A stretch of 62,893 nucleotides of DNA from a bacterium UBP11_UBA4055 (lineage in GTDB: Bacteria > UBA4055), in NCBI GenBank assembly GCA_002382735.1, contig DFZN01000007.1, positions 1 to 62,893 of the forward strand, in the 5' to 3' direction. The position numbers and the translations under genes were made by a program. The notes beneath the pieces were generated by a model that saw only the letters and a list, made by a program, of their open reading frames with translations, was not told the DNA's origin and made no database searches. Below are positions 36,301-44,414 of this stretch, piece by piece (within the stretch, counting starts at the first letter, position 1; each line of letters starts with the position of its first letter).

Positions 36301-37087
36301 GGTTGTCCTCAATAATGTCCATGATTATTTCATCGGCACTGTCGTACCTTTTATCCGGATCTGACTCCATAAGCTTAGATATAACTTTTACGAGCTTTTT
36401 GGGAATATCCTTTCTGATCTCCTCCAGAGGCGTGTAAATACCCTTCACCGAGTTCGACATTATTTCGTGCTTGTCCTTTCCCTTGAACGGAAGTTTTCCC
36501 GTAATACTGAAATAAAATGTCACACCGAGTGAGAAAAAATCAATCCTGTGCGTCACATCCTTTTTCTGGATGAGTTCGGGAGCTATGAACTGCATCGTTC
36601 CCCTTACCTCTGTAGGATTCTTTGAACCGGCAAATCCGAAATCCATCAGCTTAAGCTTTCCGTAATCGTCAATAAAAATATTGTCCGGCTTGATATCGTA
36701 ATGTATAATGTCCTTTGAATGTATATACGAAAGAGCTCTGGCTGCCTGTATAAGATCATTTTCCACTTTTTCCCATGAAAAACTTTCCTTTAGTGATTTG
36801 TAAAGCGAGTTACCCTGGATGTATTCCATTGTAAAAAAAAGTTCATCAGTCTCTTTGTCTATATCGAAATCGTGAACTTTCACGAGATTAGGGTGAACGA
36901 GCGATATCAGGAACTTGAACTCATGTTTGAACACCTTTATCGCTTTTCTTGAAATGACATCAGTCTTTATTTTTTTCAGAGCGAGGATCTTTCCGTATTC
37001 GAACTGATCGGCTACTTTATACACGCTTCCGAAACCTCCCTGACCGAGCAGCTGCACAGGTTGATATCTTTGATTTATCAGATCCAT
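33362..37087 (-). CDS. Serine/threonine kinase fused to AAA-type ATPase and TPR array
   Basis: 1241 aa, STAND-like architecture. Kinase domain 1-265 with GQGGFGSVY loop, K38, E56, D131 in HYDIKPDN (HRD variant), N136, and DFG at 149-151, all present. An ATPase domain from about 300 has Walker A GRYGMGKSS near 328. From about 680 on, helical TPR-like repeats (ALRYLNKALTIYRKG, AIKYYAECNTLAKD). Similar proteins act as sensor-kinase scaffolds where TPRs detect a ligand or partner. Substrate unknown; co-transcription with the DUF4175-like gene, whose start overlaps it by 11 bp, makes that protein a candidate partner. It is the first gene of the long minus-strand run. Confidence 0.88.
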   Translation of the reverse strand: MDLINQRYQPVQLLGQGGFGSVYKVADQFEYGKILALKKIKTDVISRKAIKVFKHEFKFLISLVHPNLVKVHDFDIDKETDELFFTMEYIQGNSLYKSLKESFSWEKVENDLIQAARALSYIHSKDIIHYDIKPDNIFIDDYGKLKLMDFGFAGSKNPTEVRGTMQFIAPELIQKKDVTHRIDFFSLGVTFYFSITGKLPFKGKDKHEIMSNSVKGIYTPLEEIRKDIPKKLVKVISKLMESDPDKRYDSADEIIMDIIEDNQKKNSVQFLFTGLGIRSYISSGKLIGRKRELGVLLTNASKVFEEKVFYDNKPVFLIGRYGMGKSSILREYKYLIQLNENIDYFTANFVRGDETKYQAFEIIIQEMFRVYKLNPDQYPGLRFIFDNNGDYSVKADDSGLAKIRNIEEIDAISDFFCSLSTKSRFVLELKDFDNANSSSINLLEVLTKEMRRSPEKGMTFMIVLTVQTENLKSYQKITLKRLRDNIHKLEINNLNVLETKEYITQMLMEENIPDEIISFIHRFTGGIPYYINELLIYLFNNNYLSRSKMKWSLNPSFMTDVTVGLRDITYNNFKRFSNIEQAIVKELIILGRPATMNMLDIISRVTMINNQIVLKFLHKLTDSEVVEKIKYYDGYRYYLAKKLFSNAVIKDFKKDDYALWSKTTAELIEEKQGVTSDNIYALTDYYIRTDRKDKAIELLEKSVNKSIEENNLEFAVTNLKRLYGAIDEKTDPVKKVNTFLTMIQHQSDLGNYDAVLDQLVKFEDEPHEMTEINKLKIQLIKYDCSSKAGRYDYLDTTRKWLISFKIRNSYPKEVKAAYLVWLADYNSNEGVYSKALRYLNKALTIYRKGKRDLLEARTVFKICRIRMIQGRLNNVLNDMNTYFETFKKYNESEDILEGYLSLGDIYHRLMDRDNAIKYYAECNTLAKDENNISFEVQSSQRLSESKMNSMNFNDAISLINCGVEKPEDISIADLTSDIYYGRAVYYYTTGKLEPAIQSIDKSIDIRSLLKRNVKLTESIFLKCKILIRQQKISEAQKMLDISKQYYSRGNIHYIVAYSICESLINIWTGKYKKALKSLLKIKKTVDEFMDLKVRISYRIVLTLVYEKMKDINKTMGCIGEAYALYFQNSQLLENEKILNFKLLILYNKIRCYAGDLDNGIKDMSNIIQFLGNHELPFYKAVVNFNLGKVYLDSEQNYRAVGCFRSAKKEFEKLSTNYPEYKYCIEVIEKIEGKQQEDRHEE

Positions 37088-37187
37088 AATTAACCTCTTT
37101 TACCTTAAGCGGTCTGTAGAGTAGAATATAACAAAATTTTGTTTAAAAGGGTAGAGGAAAGATGTTCTGACAAATTAAAAATTTTTC

Positions 37188-37216
37188 TTGCAATCCTTTG
37201 AGTCATTAATTATATT
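37188..37216 (+). promoter_or_regulatory. Promoter of the tRNA cluster
   Basis: TTGCAA (37188-37193), 17-bp spacer, TATATT (37211-37216). Transcription would start about 7 nt before tRNA-Gly. Confidence 0.65.
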
Positions 37217-37229
37217 ACCCGACTTGAAA

Positions 37230-37301
<72 letters not shown>

Positions 37302-37310
37302 CTTTTTTTT

Positions 37311-37382
37311 GGCGACGTAGCCAAGCGGTAAGGCAGAAGTCTGCAAAACTTCTATGCGCCAGTTCAAATCTGGCCGTCGCCT
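37311..37382 (+). tRNA. tRNA-Cys (anticodon GCA)
   Basis: Acceptor GGCGACG/CGTCGCC, anticodon loop CTGCAAA on a GAAGT/ACTTC stem, T loop AGTTCAAATCT, discriminator T as required for cysteine identity. CCA not encoded. Confidence 0.96.
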
Positions 37383-37398
37383 CAAGGAACTTATGGCT

Positions 37399-37482
37399 GC
37401 TGGAGTGGTGGAATTGGTAGACACAAGGGACTTAAAATCCCTCGGTATTCGTACTGTGCCGGTTCAAGTCCGGCCTTCAGCA
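37399..37482 (+). tRNA. tRNA-Leu (anticodon TAA)
   Basis: Class II tRNA of 84 nt with long variable arm (CGGTATTCGTACTG). Acceptor GCTGGAG/CTTCAGC with one G-T pair, anticodon loop CTTAAAA, discriminator A as expected for leucine. CCA not encoded. Confidence 0.96.
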
Positions 37483-37486
37483 CAAT

Positions 37487-37507
37487 AAAGGAGAGATCTC
37501 CTTTTTT
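37487..37507 (+). terminator. Hairpin with T-run inside the tRNA cluster
   Basis: AAAGGAG and CTCCTTT (7 bp, 4-nt loop) followed by more T residues, between tRNA-Leu and the second tRNA-Gly. It may end the first three-tRNA transcript, or attenuate read-through to the fourth tRNA. Confidence 0.65.
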
Positions 37508-37522
37508 AGCATAACGCAAAAA

Positions 37523-37594
37523 GCGGGAATAGCTCAGTGGCAGAGCATCAGCTTCCCAAGCTGAGGGTCGCGGGTTCGACCCCCGTTTCCCGCT
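37523..37594 (+). tRNA. tRNA-Gly (anticodon CCC)
   Basis: Acceptor GCGGGAA/TTCCCGC, D arm GCTCAGTGGCAGAGC, anticodon stem TCAGC/GCTGA with loop TTCCCAA, T loop GGTTCGACC, discriminator T. It lies after the internal terminator; a T5 run follows it. Confidence 0.96.
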
Positions 37595-37617
37595 CTTTTT
37601 TATTTACGACATATTTA

Positions 37618-37646
37618 TTGACTTTTTCACTTTAAAAATTTATTTT
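37618..37646 (+). promoter_or_regulatory. Promoter of pheST
   Basis: TTGACT (37618-37623), 17-bp spacer, TATTTT (37641-37646), about 42 bp before the pheS ATG. No T-box or leader peptide with a Phe run was seen in the short leader. Confidence 0.6.
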
Positions 37647-37687
37647 TAGCATCTGATTAATAATGACGGAGTTGAAATAAAAAATAC

Positions 37688-38686
37688 ATGAACGATCTCA
37701 ATGAATTAAAAACCCGGATACTTGATGATATAAGATCAGCTTCAGACTATGCGGAAACGGAAGAAAAAAGGATAAAATATCTCTCAAAAAAAGGCGAGAT
37801 AACTCTGCTTTTCGGTAAGATAAAGGACATTGAACCCGTTAACAGAAAAGAGTTCGGTCAGGTCATTAACGATCTCAGGGACGAAGCCTTCGAAATCATC
37901 AATTCGCTCAAAGAGAAATATTCCGAAACTTCCTCTGAGGATATCGATCTCACTCTGCCGGGTAAAATGCCTGAATCAGGCTCATATCATCCACTGAACC
38001 TTGTTAAGGACGAGTTGAAAAAAATATTCAGGAAGATGGGATTCTCCGTCGCTGCGGGACCCGAGGTCGAAACGGAATACTATATTTTCGACGCCCTTAA
38101 TATGCCTTCGTGGCACCCTGCCAGAAAAGTTACCGATTCGCTTTATGTTGAAAAAGACAAACTCTTGCGCACAGAGACATCATCAGTACAGATAAGAACG
38201 ATGGAAAAAGGCAAACCGCCTTTCAGAATAATCTCTCCCGGAAGGGTTTACAGGAACGAAAAAGAGAATGCCACTCATACAGCGATGTTCTCACAGTGCG
38301 AAGGGCTGTATGTCAACCGGGGAGTTTCATTCTCCGAACTTAAAGGTACTCTGAAAGAATTTTTTAAAGCTCTTTACGGTAAAGATACGGCCGTAAGGTT
38401 CAGACCTCACTATTTTCCTTTCACAGAACCCTCGGCGGAAGTGGATGTCAGCTGTTTCAAATGCAAAGGCAAAGGCTGTTCGATCTGCAAAAAAAGCGGA
38501 TGGCTGGAACTTGGCGGATGCGGTATGGTACACCCTAAAGTCCTTGAAAATGTAGGTATTGACAGCGAAGAATTCACGGGTTTTGCATTCGGTCTGGGCA
38601 TCGAAAGGCTTGCCATGCTTAAGTACGGGGTAAATGATATAAGGGATTTCACCGAGAACGACCTGAGATTTCTTGAACAGTTTTAA
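37688..38686 (+). CDS. pheS: Phenylalanine--tRNA ligase alpha subunit
   Basis: 332 aa. It is the catalytic subunit of the alpha2-beta2 enzyme that charges tRNA-Phe. N-terminal coiled-coil tRNA-binding arm, class II motif 1 (GFSVAAGPEVETEYYIFDALNMP), motif 2 (GRVYRNEKENATHTAMFSQCEG) and motif 3 (GFAFGLGIERLAM). The insertion CFKCKGKGCSICKKSGWLELGGCGMVHP with its cysteines is the normal family loop. 22 bp separate it from the pheT ATG. Confidence 0.98.
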   Translation: MNDLNELKTRILDDIRSASDYAETEEKRIKYLSKKGEITLLFGKIKDIEPVNRKEFGQVINDLRDEAFEIINSLKEKYSETSSEDIDLTLPGKMPESGSYHPLNLVKDELKKIFRKMGFSVAAGPEVETEYYIFDALNMPSWHPARKVTDSLYVEKDKLLRTETSSVQIRTMEKGKPPFRIISPGRVYRNEKENATHTAMFSQCEGLYVNRGVSFSELKGTLKEFFKALYGKDTAVRFRPHYFPFTEPSAEVDVSCFKCKGKGCSICKKSGWLELGGCGMVHPKVLENVGIDSEEFTGFAFGLGIERLAMLKYGVNDIRDFTENDLRFLEQF

Positions 38687-38708
38687 ATAACAACGGAATT
38701 TGATCAAA

Positions 38709-41096
38709 ATGAAAATTTCTGCAAAGTGGCTTAAAGATTATGTCGATTTTGAAATAAGCGGGAATAATATAGACGATATCGTTCACAGGCTCGCTATACT
38801 CGGATTCGAGAGCGAAGGCGTTGAACATATTAAAAGAGAATTCGAAAATTTCGTCGCAGGTAAAGTTCTGGAATGCGTAAAACATCCCAACGCCGACAAA
38901 TTGAGCCTGTGCAAGGTGGATGTCGGGACAGCAGTGCTGCCGATAGTCTGCGGCGCGCCGAATGCGGCCGCAGGACAGACCGTGCCCGTAGCGCTCGAGG
39001 GCGCTAAGGTGAAGGACTTCGTGATCAAGAAAACGAAAATCCGCGGCGAGGAATCCATCGGAATGATCTGCGCGGAAGACGAGCTCGGACTCTCGGACGA
39101 TCACGAAGGCATCATGATCCTCGATGACGGTCTGGTCGCGGGAACGCCGCTGAAACAGCTTTTCGGCTGCGAAGACATCGTCTTCGAACTTGAGGTGACC
39201 TCCAACAGAGCCGACGCGCTCGGCTATCTGGGATTCGCCAGGGAGTTTTCTTTCATGACGGATAAAGAGCTGAGGGCACCTGAAGTCGTGCTTGAGGAAG
39301 CTGCCGAAAGAACAGCCGGAAATATTGAGATCGAGATCCTTGACCCCGGCGCCTGCCCGAGATATTGCGGAAGAGTGATAAAGAATATTAAAATAGGCGA
39401 AAGCCCGGACTGGCTCAAGCAGAAACTTCTGGCGGTCGGCCTGCGCCCGATAAACAATGTCGTTGACATAACTAACTTCGTGATGCTTGAGACGGGACAC
39501 CCGCTTCACGCTTTCGACCTTGAAAATATCTCGGGCAGAAAGATCATCGTACGCAAGGCGAAGATCGGCGAAAAGTTCGTTACGCTGGACGGCAAAGAAC
39601 TTGAGCTGAACGACAGGATACTGATGATCTGCGACGCGGAGAAACCCGCGGCGCTCGCCGGGGTAATGGGCGGACTCAACAGCGGCGTGACTGAAAAAAC
39701 GACGGATGTCCTGCTCGAAGTAGCGTACTTTAATCTGGCCGACATAAGGGAGACCGTCAAGTTCACCAACATTCACACCGACTCGTCAAAAAGGTTCGAG
39801 AGAGGAGTCGATCCGAACGATTCCGAATATGTCATCAACAGGGCTGCCGCCTTGATAAAAGAGCTGGCGGGAGGCGATATCCTAAGCGGTATAGCAGACT
39901 GCTATCCTTCTCAGATACTGCCTAAAAAAATCGAACTCAGGCTTTCCAGAACTGAAAAAGTCCTCGGATTCAAAATTGACGCCTCATTTATCGTTTCTTC
40001 TTTCAATAAGATAGAACTTGCAGCGGAAGTAAAGGACGCCGATACGCTTTCTGTCACAGTTCCCACTTTCAGGCCGGACATAACAAGAGAGATCGACCTT
40101 ATAGAAGAGGCGGTCAGGCTGTACGGATATGATAAGATACCTGAGCTGAACATATCCTCGATAGGTCTGGAAAGTAATGAAGACCCCGATGAAGAGCTCA
40201 TTGATTCTCTAAGAGAGAAGCTGAGGAACCTCGGGCTTGTCGAAACATTCAGCAAAAGCATGGTGGACGGCAAATACTGCGCGCCTTTCGGGAAAGATCC
40301 GGTAAAGATCGAACACCCTCTGAACGAGGAGATGAACCATCTCAGGAACTCGCTGCTTCTGCCACTCCTTCTGACAGCCGATAAGAACATTCGCAGAAAG
40401 GTCGGAAAGATAAATATTTTCGAGACCGGAAGGATATTCTACTACGATAAAGGCAACATAAGAGAGAAAGATTCCGCCGCGGTACTTCTGACGGGAATAA
40501 AGTCGGTTCAGATATGGCATACTCCCGAAACGCTTTACGATTTCTATGACATCAAAGGTATCGTAACACGGCTGCTGAATGATCTGAATGTCCGTTCTTT
40601 AGAATTCTCAAATGAGAACATTCCTGCGTATTTCGATGAAAGTCAGGCTCTGAACATCACCTCAGGAGGAAAGATAAGAGGTACTTTCGGGCTCATATCA
40701 AAAGAAACGGCCGCTGTTTTCGAGATCAGACAGCCTGTTTTCTGTTTTGAAGCATCATTTGAACAGATAAACGATATGCTCTCTTCCTCAAGTACGGACC
40801 TGAAGGAACTTTCAAAATATCCTAAAGTAATAAAAGACATATCCGTTCTCATGCCTGTTTCAGAGAGTGCGGATAAGGTTAAAGAGCACATAAAAAAGAT
40901 CTCCGGAAATATTCTGGAGGATGTGTGCGTAGCCGATATATACAAAGGTGAACAGGTGGGCAGCGGGAAAAAATCATACACTTTCAGAATGTCTTTCCAG
41001 CCTTATGAAAAAACATTGAGCGACAAAGACATAGAAAAACTTCTTAATAAGATAATTAACGGTCTGAAAAATGACCTTCAACTTGAAATAAGATAA
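38709..41096 (+). CDS. pheT: Phenylalanine--tRNA ligase beta subunit
   Basis: 795 aa from ATG 38709 (MKISAKWLKDYVDF); a TTG three codons earlier at 38700 is possible. N-terminal tRNA-binding (EMAP/OB) domain, B3/B4 editing domain that hydrolyses Tyr-tRNA-Phe, B5, the catalytic-like core, and a C-terminal anticodon-binding ferredoxin-fold domain (PKVIKDISVLMP...SYTFRMSFQPYEKTLSDKDI). Local GC is higher in 38930-39880 than around it, without a break in the protein. Confidence 0.97.
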   Translation: MKISAKWLKDYVDFEISGNNIDDIVHRLAILGFESEGVEHIKREFENFVAGKVLECVKHPNADKLSLCKVDVGTAVLPIVCGAPNAAAGQTVPVALEGAKVKDFVIKKTKIRGEESIGMICAEDELGLSDDHEGIMILDDGLVAGTPLKQLFGCEDIVFELEVTSNRADALGYLGFAREFSFMTDKELRAPEVVLEEAAERTAGNIEIEILDPGACPRYCGRVIKNIKIGESPDWLKQKLLAVGLRPINNVVDITNFVMLETGHPLHAFDLENISGRKIIVRKAKIGEKFVTLDGKELELNDRILMICDAEKPAALAGVMGGLNSGVTEKTTDVLLEVAYFNLADIRETVKFTNIHTDSSKRFERGVDPNDSEYVINRAAALIKELAGGDILSGIADCYPSQILPKKIELRLSRTEKVLGFKIDASFIVSSFNKIELAAEVKDADTLSVTVPTFRPDITREIDLIEEAVRLYGYDKIPELNISSIGLESNEDPDEELIDSLREKLRNLGLVETFSKSMVDGKYCAPFGKDPVKIEHPLNEEMNHLRNSLLLPLLLTADKNIRRKVGKINIFETGRIFYYDKGNIREKDSAAVLLTGIKSVQIWHTPETLYDFYDIKGIVTRLLNDLNVRSLEFSNENIPAYFDESQALNITSGGKIRGTFGLISKETAAVFEIRQPVFCFEASFEQINDMLSSSSTDLKELSKYPKVIKDISVLMPVSESADKVKEHIKKISGNILEDVCVADIYKGEQVGSGKKSYTFRMSFQPYEKTLSDKDIEKLLNKIINGLKNDLQLEIR

Positions 41097-41108
41097 AGGA
41101 TGCGCCTT

Positions 41109-41486
41109 ATGGATTATAATGACATTAAGGAAAAGATCACCCTTGCCGCAAAAAAGATCAAGCAGCTCCAGGGGGAAGTCAAAGAAAAAGATTCGAAAAT
41201 AAACGATCTCAAAGATGAGATCTCCATGCTCAGGAAAGAGAATAAAGAAATTCTTGAGGATAACGAAAAGATCAAAAAAGAGAACGAGAAACTGTCGAAG
41301 GACAATCAGAAAGTTGTGAGCGAGATAGAGGACAAACTCGCGGAACTGGACGCTTTGTTCGCAGATGATGAAGCGGAAGAAAAACCGAAAACCACAAAAA
41401 AAGAGGAAAAAAAGGAAGAGAAGAAAAAGTCCGAAGAGAACTCAGATGTTGAATCTGAGCTCGAAGAGCTGAATAAACTTCTTTAA
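41109..41486 (+). CDS. Small coiled-coil protein upstream of zapA
   Basis: About 125 aa. ATG 41109 is preferred over 41100 because AAGGA then lies at proper spacing. Almost entirely one charged coiled coil (residues about 5-85, heptads of Ile/Leu) followed by a Lys/Glu-rich tail with a short C-terminal helix ELEELNKLL. Position between pheT and zapA is conserved for a ZapB-like or FtsB-like small coiled-coil protein in related genomes, so a divisome accessory role is plausible but not shown. Confidence 0.7.
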   Translation: MDYNDIKEKITLAAKKIKQLQGEVKEKDSKINDLKDEISMLRKENKEILEDNEKIKKENEKLSKDNQKVVSEIEDKLAELDALFADDEAEEKPKTTKKEEKKEEKKKSEENSDVESELEELNKLL

Positions 41487-41495
41487 AATCCGTAT

Positions 41496-41759
41496 ATGAC
41501 ATCGTCGTTCAAAGTAAATATTCTCGGCGAGGAATTTTCCGTCAGAGTAAACACCGATCAGGATGATTACACAAAAGATGTTGTGAATCATGTGATAGAA
41601 AAGATGGAGGAGGTCAAGAACGCCACGAATGAGAATTCGACTAAAAGAATAGCAGTCCTCGCCGCCCTCAACATCACTGCGGAATTTCTGAAACGCGACC
41701 GTTCATACAGAGACAATTTAAAGGATATAGAGAAGATACTCGGCGATATAGGACTCTGA
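41496..41759 (+). CDS. zapA: Cell division protein ZapA
   Basis: 87 aa. ZapA cross-links FtsZ filaments at the division ring. The N-terminal beta strands (FKVNILGEEFSVRVNTDQDDY) and the long C-terminal helix with TKRIAVLAALNITAEFLK match the family. Only 9 bp after the coiled-coil gene. The next feature is a structured RNA, an order also known from ssrS loci. Confidence 0.85.
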   Translation: MTSSFKVNILGEEFSVRVNTDQDDYTKDVVNHVIEKMEEVKNATNENSTKRIAVLAALNITAEFLKRDRSYRDNLKDIEKILGDIGL

Positions 41760-41770
41760 TGAATTAATCC

Positions 41771-41962
41771 GTTCCGGCTCATTAATGTAGTAGTACCAAA
41801 AATAAAAATAAGGGTTTCGTAAATGATATACTGTAACATAATGCCTCATCCGATGAAAAACTCGGCCCTTTTCAGGGTAGTGGACTATGAAAATACGGTT
41901 GAAGCGATCCCCAACTTACCAAGGTAAGATGCTTCTACTTTAACTGAGCCGGACATTTTTTT
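41771..41962 (+). ncRNA. ssrS: Probable 6S RNA (ssrS)
   Basis: A 9-bp closing stem, TCCGGCTCA (41773-41781) with TGAGCCGGA (41945-41953), encloses about 163 nt and is followed by T7 (41956-41962), making an intrinsic terminator. Inside are further hairpins, for example CTTACC-AA-GGTAAG nested in GAAGC/GCTTC, and CCCTTTTCAGGG. Length (about 185 nt), long end-to-end stem, and the zapA-to-rny location fit 6S RNA, which binds the housekeeping RNA polymerase. A covariance search is needed for certainty; another structured leader of rny is the alternative. Confidence 0.55.
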
Positions 41963-42015
41963 ACTTTCATACGACAACAAGATCATATTTAATATAAATC
42001 TAAGGGAGTATTTAA

Positions 42016-43590
42016 ATGACACCGTACATCTATTTGCTAATATCCCTCCCGGTCGGGATCCTGATCGGAGTTCTATTTTTTAAATGGAGAACAGAAAGCA
42101 AGATTGGAAGAGCAAAGAACCACGCGGAACAGATAAGGTCGGAAGCGCGAAAAGAAGCGGAAGTTATACTGAAAGACGCACAGGCCAATGTTTTAAAGGA
42201 AGAGATCAAGCTCAAAGATCAGTTATCAAAGGAAAAGGACAAGTTTGAAGAGGAGATAAGGAAAAAAGAGAACGAGATACACAAGGAACAGCTTCAGCTC
42301 AAGGACAAGGAGAATTCCATCAAGCAGCAGGTGGACGAGATGGTTAAGAAAGAAAGGGAGCTGAAAAGTAAAGAACAGTCCGTTGAGGATAAGAAAAGGC
42401 ACCTCGAAGCAAAGCAGGAGGAAGTTGAACTGAAGCATAAAGAAGCTTTGGAAAAACTTCAGAAAATATCCGGACTCACCAGAGAAGAAGTGATCGAAGA
42501 GCTCAAGAGTCAGCTTATAAACGATGCCAAGAACAGCGTTGCGAAAATTGTAAAGGATATAAAAGATCAGGCAAGGGACACCGCGGACAGGGAGGCTAAG
42601 AACATTATTGTCAATGCGATCCAGAGAACAGCCGCCGACCACAGTGCCGACACCACACTCTCCGTCATCAACCTGCCGAACGACGATATTAAAGGAAGGA
42701 TAATCGGCAGAGAGGGAAGGAACATCAGATCTTTCGAGCAGGCGACCGGGATCGAGGTAATTGTTGACGACACGCCGGGCGCGGTAGTTCTTTCTGGTTT
42801 CGACCCGTACAGAAGGGCGATCGCAAAGAACGCGCTTGAAAGGCTTATTCAGGACGGAAGGGTCCACCCTGGCAAGATAGAGGAGATAGTTGAAAAATCT
42901 AAAAAAGAGCTGGAAAAAGAGATCAAAGAGCTTGGAGAGAATACATGTATGGACCTTGCTGTCCACAACCTTCACCCCGAACTTATCAAGCTAATCGGAA
43001 GGCTGAATTACAGGACCAGCTACGGCCAGAATGTCCTTCTCCACTCTATAGAGTGCGCTAAACTCTGCGGACTCATGGCGGCGGAACTCGACTATGATGT
43101 GAAGCTCGCTGTCAGGGCGGGGCTTCTTCATGACATAGGTAAGGCTATCGACCAGTACCAGGAAGGAACTCATGTTGAGCTTGGTATCGAGCTGGCTAAA
43201 AAATACAAGGAACACAAGATAATAGTAAACGCTATTGCGGCTCACCATGAAGACGCCCCGATCATGCACCCGATCGCCGCTCTCGTCATGGCCGCTGACG
43301 CGATCTCGTCATCTCGCCCCGGCGCAAGAAGGGAGACGCTTGGAAATTACCTGCAGCGTCTTGAGAAGCTAGAAGCGGTAGCCATGGGCTACGAAGGCGT
43401 GACCAAGTCATACGCTATTCAGGCCGGCAGAGAGATCAGGGTGCTTGTCGAGAACGAGCAGGTGGATGACGCCAGAGCCGACATGCTCGCCGGCGACATC
43501 GCGGAACAGATACAGAACGAAATGAAGTATCCCGGCCATATAAAAGTGACCGTAATAAGGGAATACAGGGCAAGCAGTATAGCAAAATAA
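42016..43590 (+). CDS. rny: Ribonuclease Y
   Basis: 524 aa. Membrane-anchored endoribonuclease starting bulk mRNA decay. N-terminal TM helix (about 4-22), long charged coiled coil (about 30-190), KH domain (INLPNDDIKGRIIGREGRNIRSFEQATGIEVIVDD), HD hydrolase domain with H-D metal motif in AGLLHDIGKA and later HHEDAP, and the C-terminal family domain. The rny-ymdB order matches Bacillus and many other bacteria. Confidence 0.98.
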   Translation: MTPYIYLLISLPVGILIGVLFFKWRTESKIGRAKNHAEQIRSEARKEAEVILKDAQANVLKEEIKLKDQLSKEKDKFEEEIRKKENEIHKEQLQLKDKENSIKQQVDEMVKKERELKSKEQSVEDKKRHLEAKQEEVELKHKEALEKLQKISGLTREEVIEELKSQLINDAKNSVAKIVKDIKDQARDTADREAKNIIVNAIQRTAADHSADTTLSVINLPNDDIKGRIIGREGRNIRSFEQATGIEVIVDDTPGAVVLSGFDPYRRAIAKNALERLIQDGRVHPGKIEEIVEKSKKELEKEIKELGENTCMDLAVHNLHPELIKLIGRLNYRTSYGQNVLLHSIECAKLCGLMAAELDYDVKLAVRAGLLHDIGKAIDQYQEGTHVELGIELAKKYKEHKIIVNAIAAHHEDAPIMHPIAALVMAADAISSSRPGARRETLGNYLQRLEKLEAVAMGYEGVTKSYAIQAGREIRVLVENEQVDDARADMLAGDIAEQIQNEMKYPGHIKVTVIREYRASSIAK

Positions 43591-43597
43591 GGATAAA

Positions 43598-44398
43598 ATG
43601 GAAACCAGGATCCTTTTCATAGCGGATGTGGTCGGAGAGCCGGGAATGAACATTCTCGAAAAAGCGATGCCGAAACTCCGGATGCAGTACAAACCTGACC
43701 TTGTGATCGTCAACGGCGAGAATACGAGGGCGGGCAAAGGTCTTTCCGAAGGGCTGGCGAAAAAATATACGCAACTCGGTATAAATGTGATAACAAGCGG
43801 GAACCACATCTGGGATTTCGCGCAGTTCCACAACACGCTTAACAATCCCGCCTACAATTTTATCATCCGGCCTATGAACTACCCGGAAGGGGTTCCGGGG
43901 CGCGGTTTTTTTGTCGCTGAGGCTTCAAACGGCGCAAAGGTCTGCGTAATAAACCTTCAGGGAAGGACTTTTATGGCTCCGATCGACTGCCCGTTCAGGA
44001 ACATCAGGGAATTTATAGCGAAAATGAATTCTCAGGCAAAGATAACATTCGTTGACTTTCATGCGGAAGCGACAGCGGAAAAGATAGCCATGGGAAAATT
44101 TCTGGACGGATACGCCACGGCAGTCGTGGGTACACACACTCATGTCCAGACCGCCGATGAGGAGGTTTTGCCCAAAGGTACTGCGTACATTACCGATGCA
44201 GGAATGACCGGGCCTTTTGACGGAGTGATCGGCATGAATACAGAGACGGCTCTGAACAGGTTCAGGTTCCAGACCCCTTTCAAATATGAGTGCGCAGAGA
44301 ATGACAGCAGGTTCAACGGAATATTAATTACGGCCGATTCAGATACAGGCAAAGCGTTGTCTATCGAGAGGATCAGCTTTAAAGAGAACGAAATATAA
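43598..44398 (+). CDS. ymdB: YmdB-family metallophosphoesterase
   Basis: 266 aa, TIGR00282. Phosphodiesterase with di-metal centre: N-terminal FIADVVGEPG, VNGENT, GNHIWDF, VDFHAEATAEK and VGTHTHVQTADE are all intact. In Bacillus YmdB acts on 2',3'-cyclic nucleotides and affects biofilm and sporulation decisions. It starts 7 bp after rny. Confidence 0.95.
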   Translation: METRILFIADVVGEPGMNILEKAMPKLRMQYKPDLVIVNGENTRAGKGLSEGLAKKYTQLGINVITSGNHIWDFAQFHNTLNNPAYNFIIRPMNYPEGVPGRGFFVAEASNGAKVCVINLQGRTFMAPIDCPFRNIREFIAKMNSQAKITFVDFHAEATAEKIAMGKFLDGYATAVVGTHTHVQTADEEVLPKGTAYITDAGMTGPFDGVIGMNTETALNRFRFQTPFKYECAENDSRFNGILITADSDTGKALSIERISFKENEI

Positions 44399-44414
44399 TA
44401 AACAGGAGGTATTT

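Noticed and set aside
38649..39776. 375-aa open frame opposite pheT
   Set aside because: An antisense shadow; pheT is intact on the other strand.
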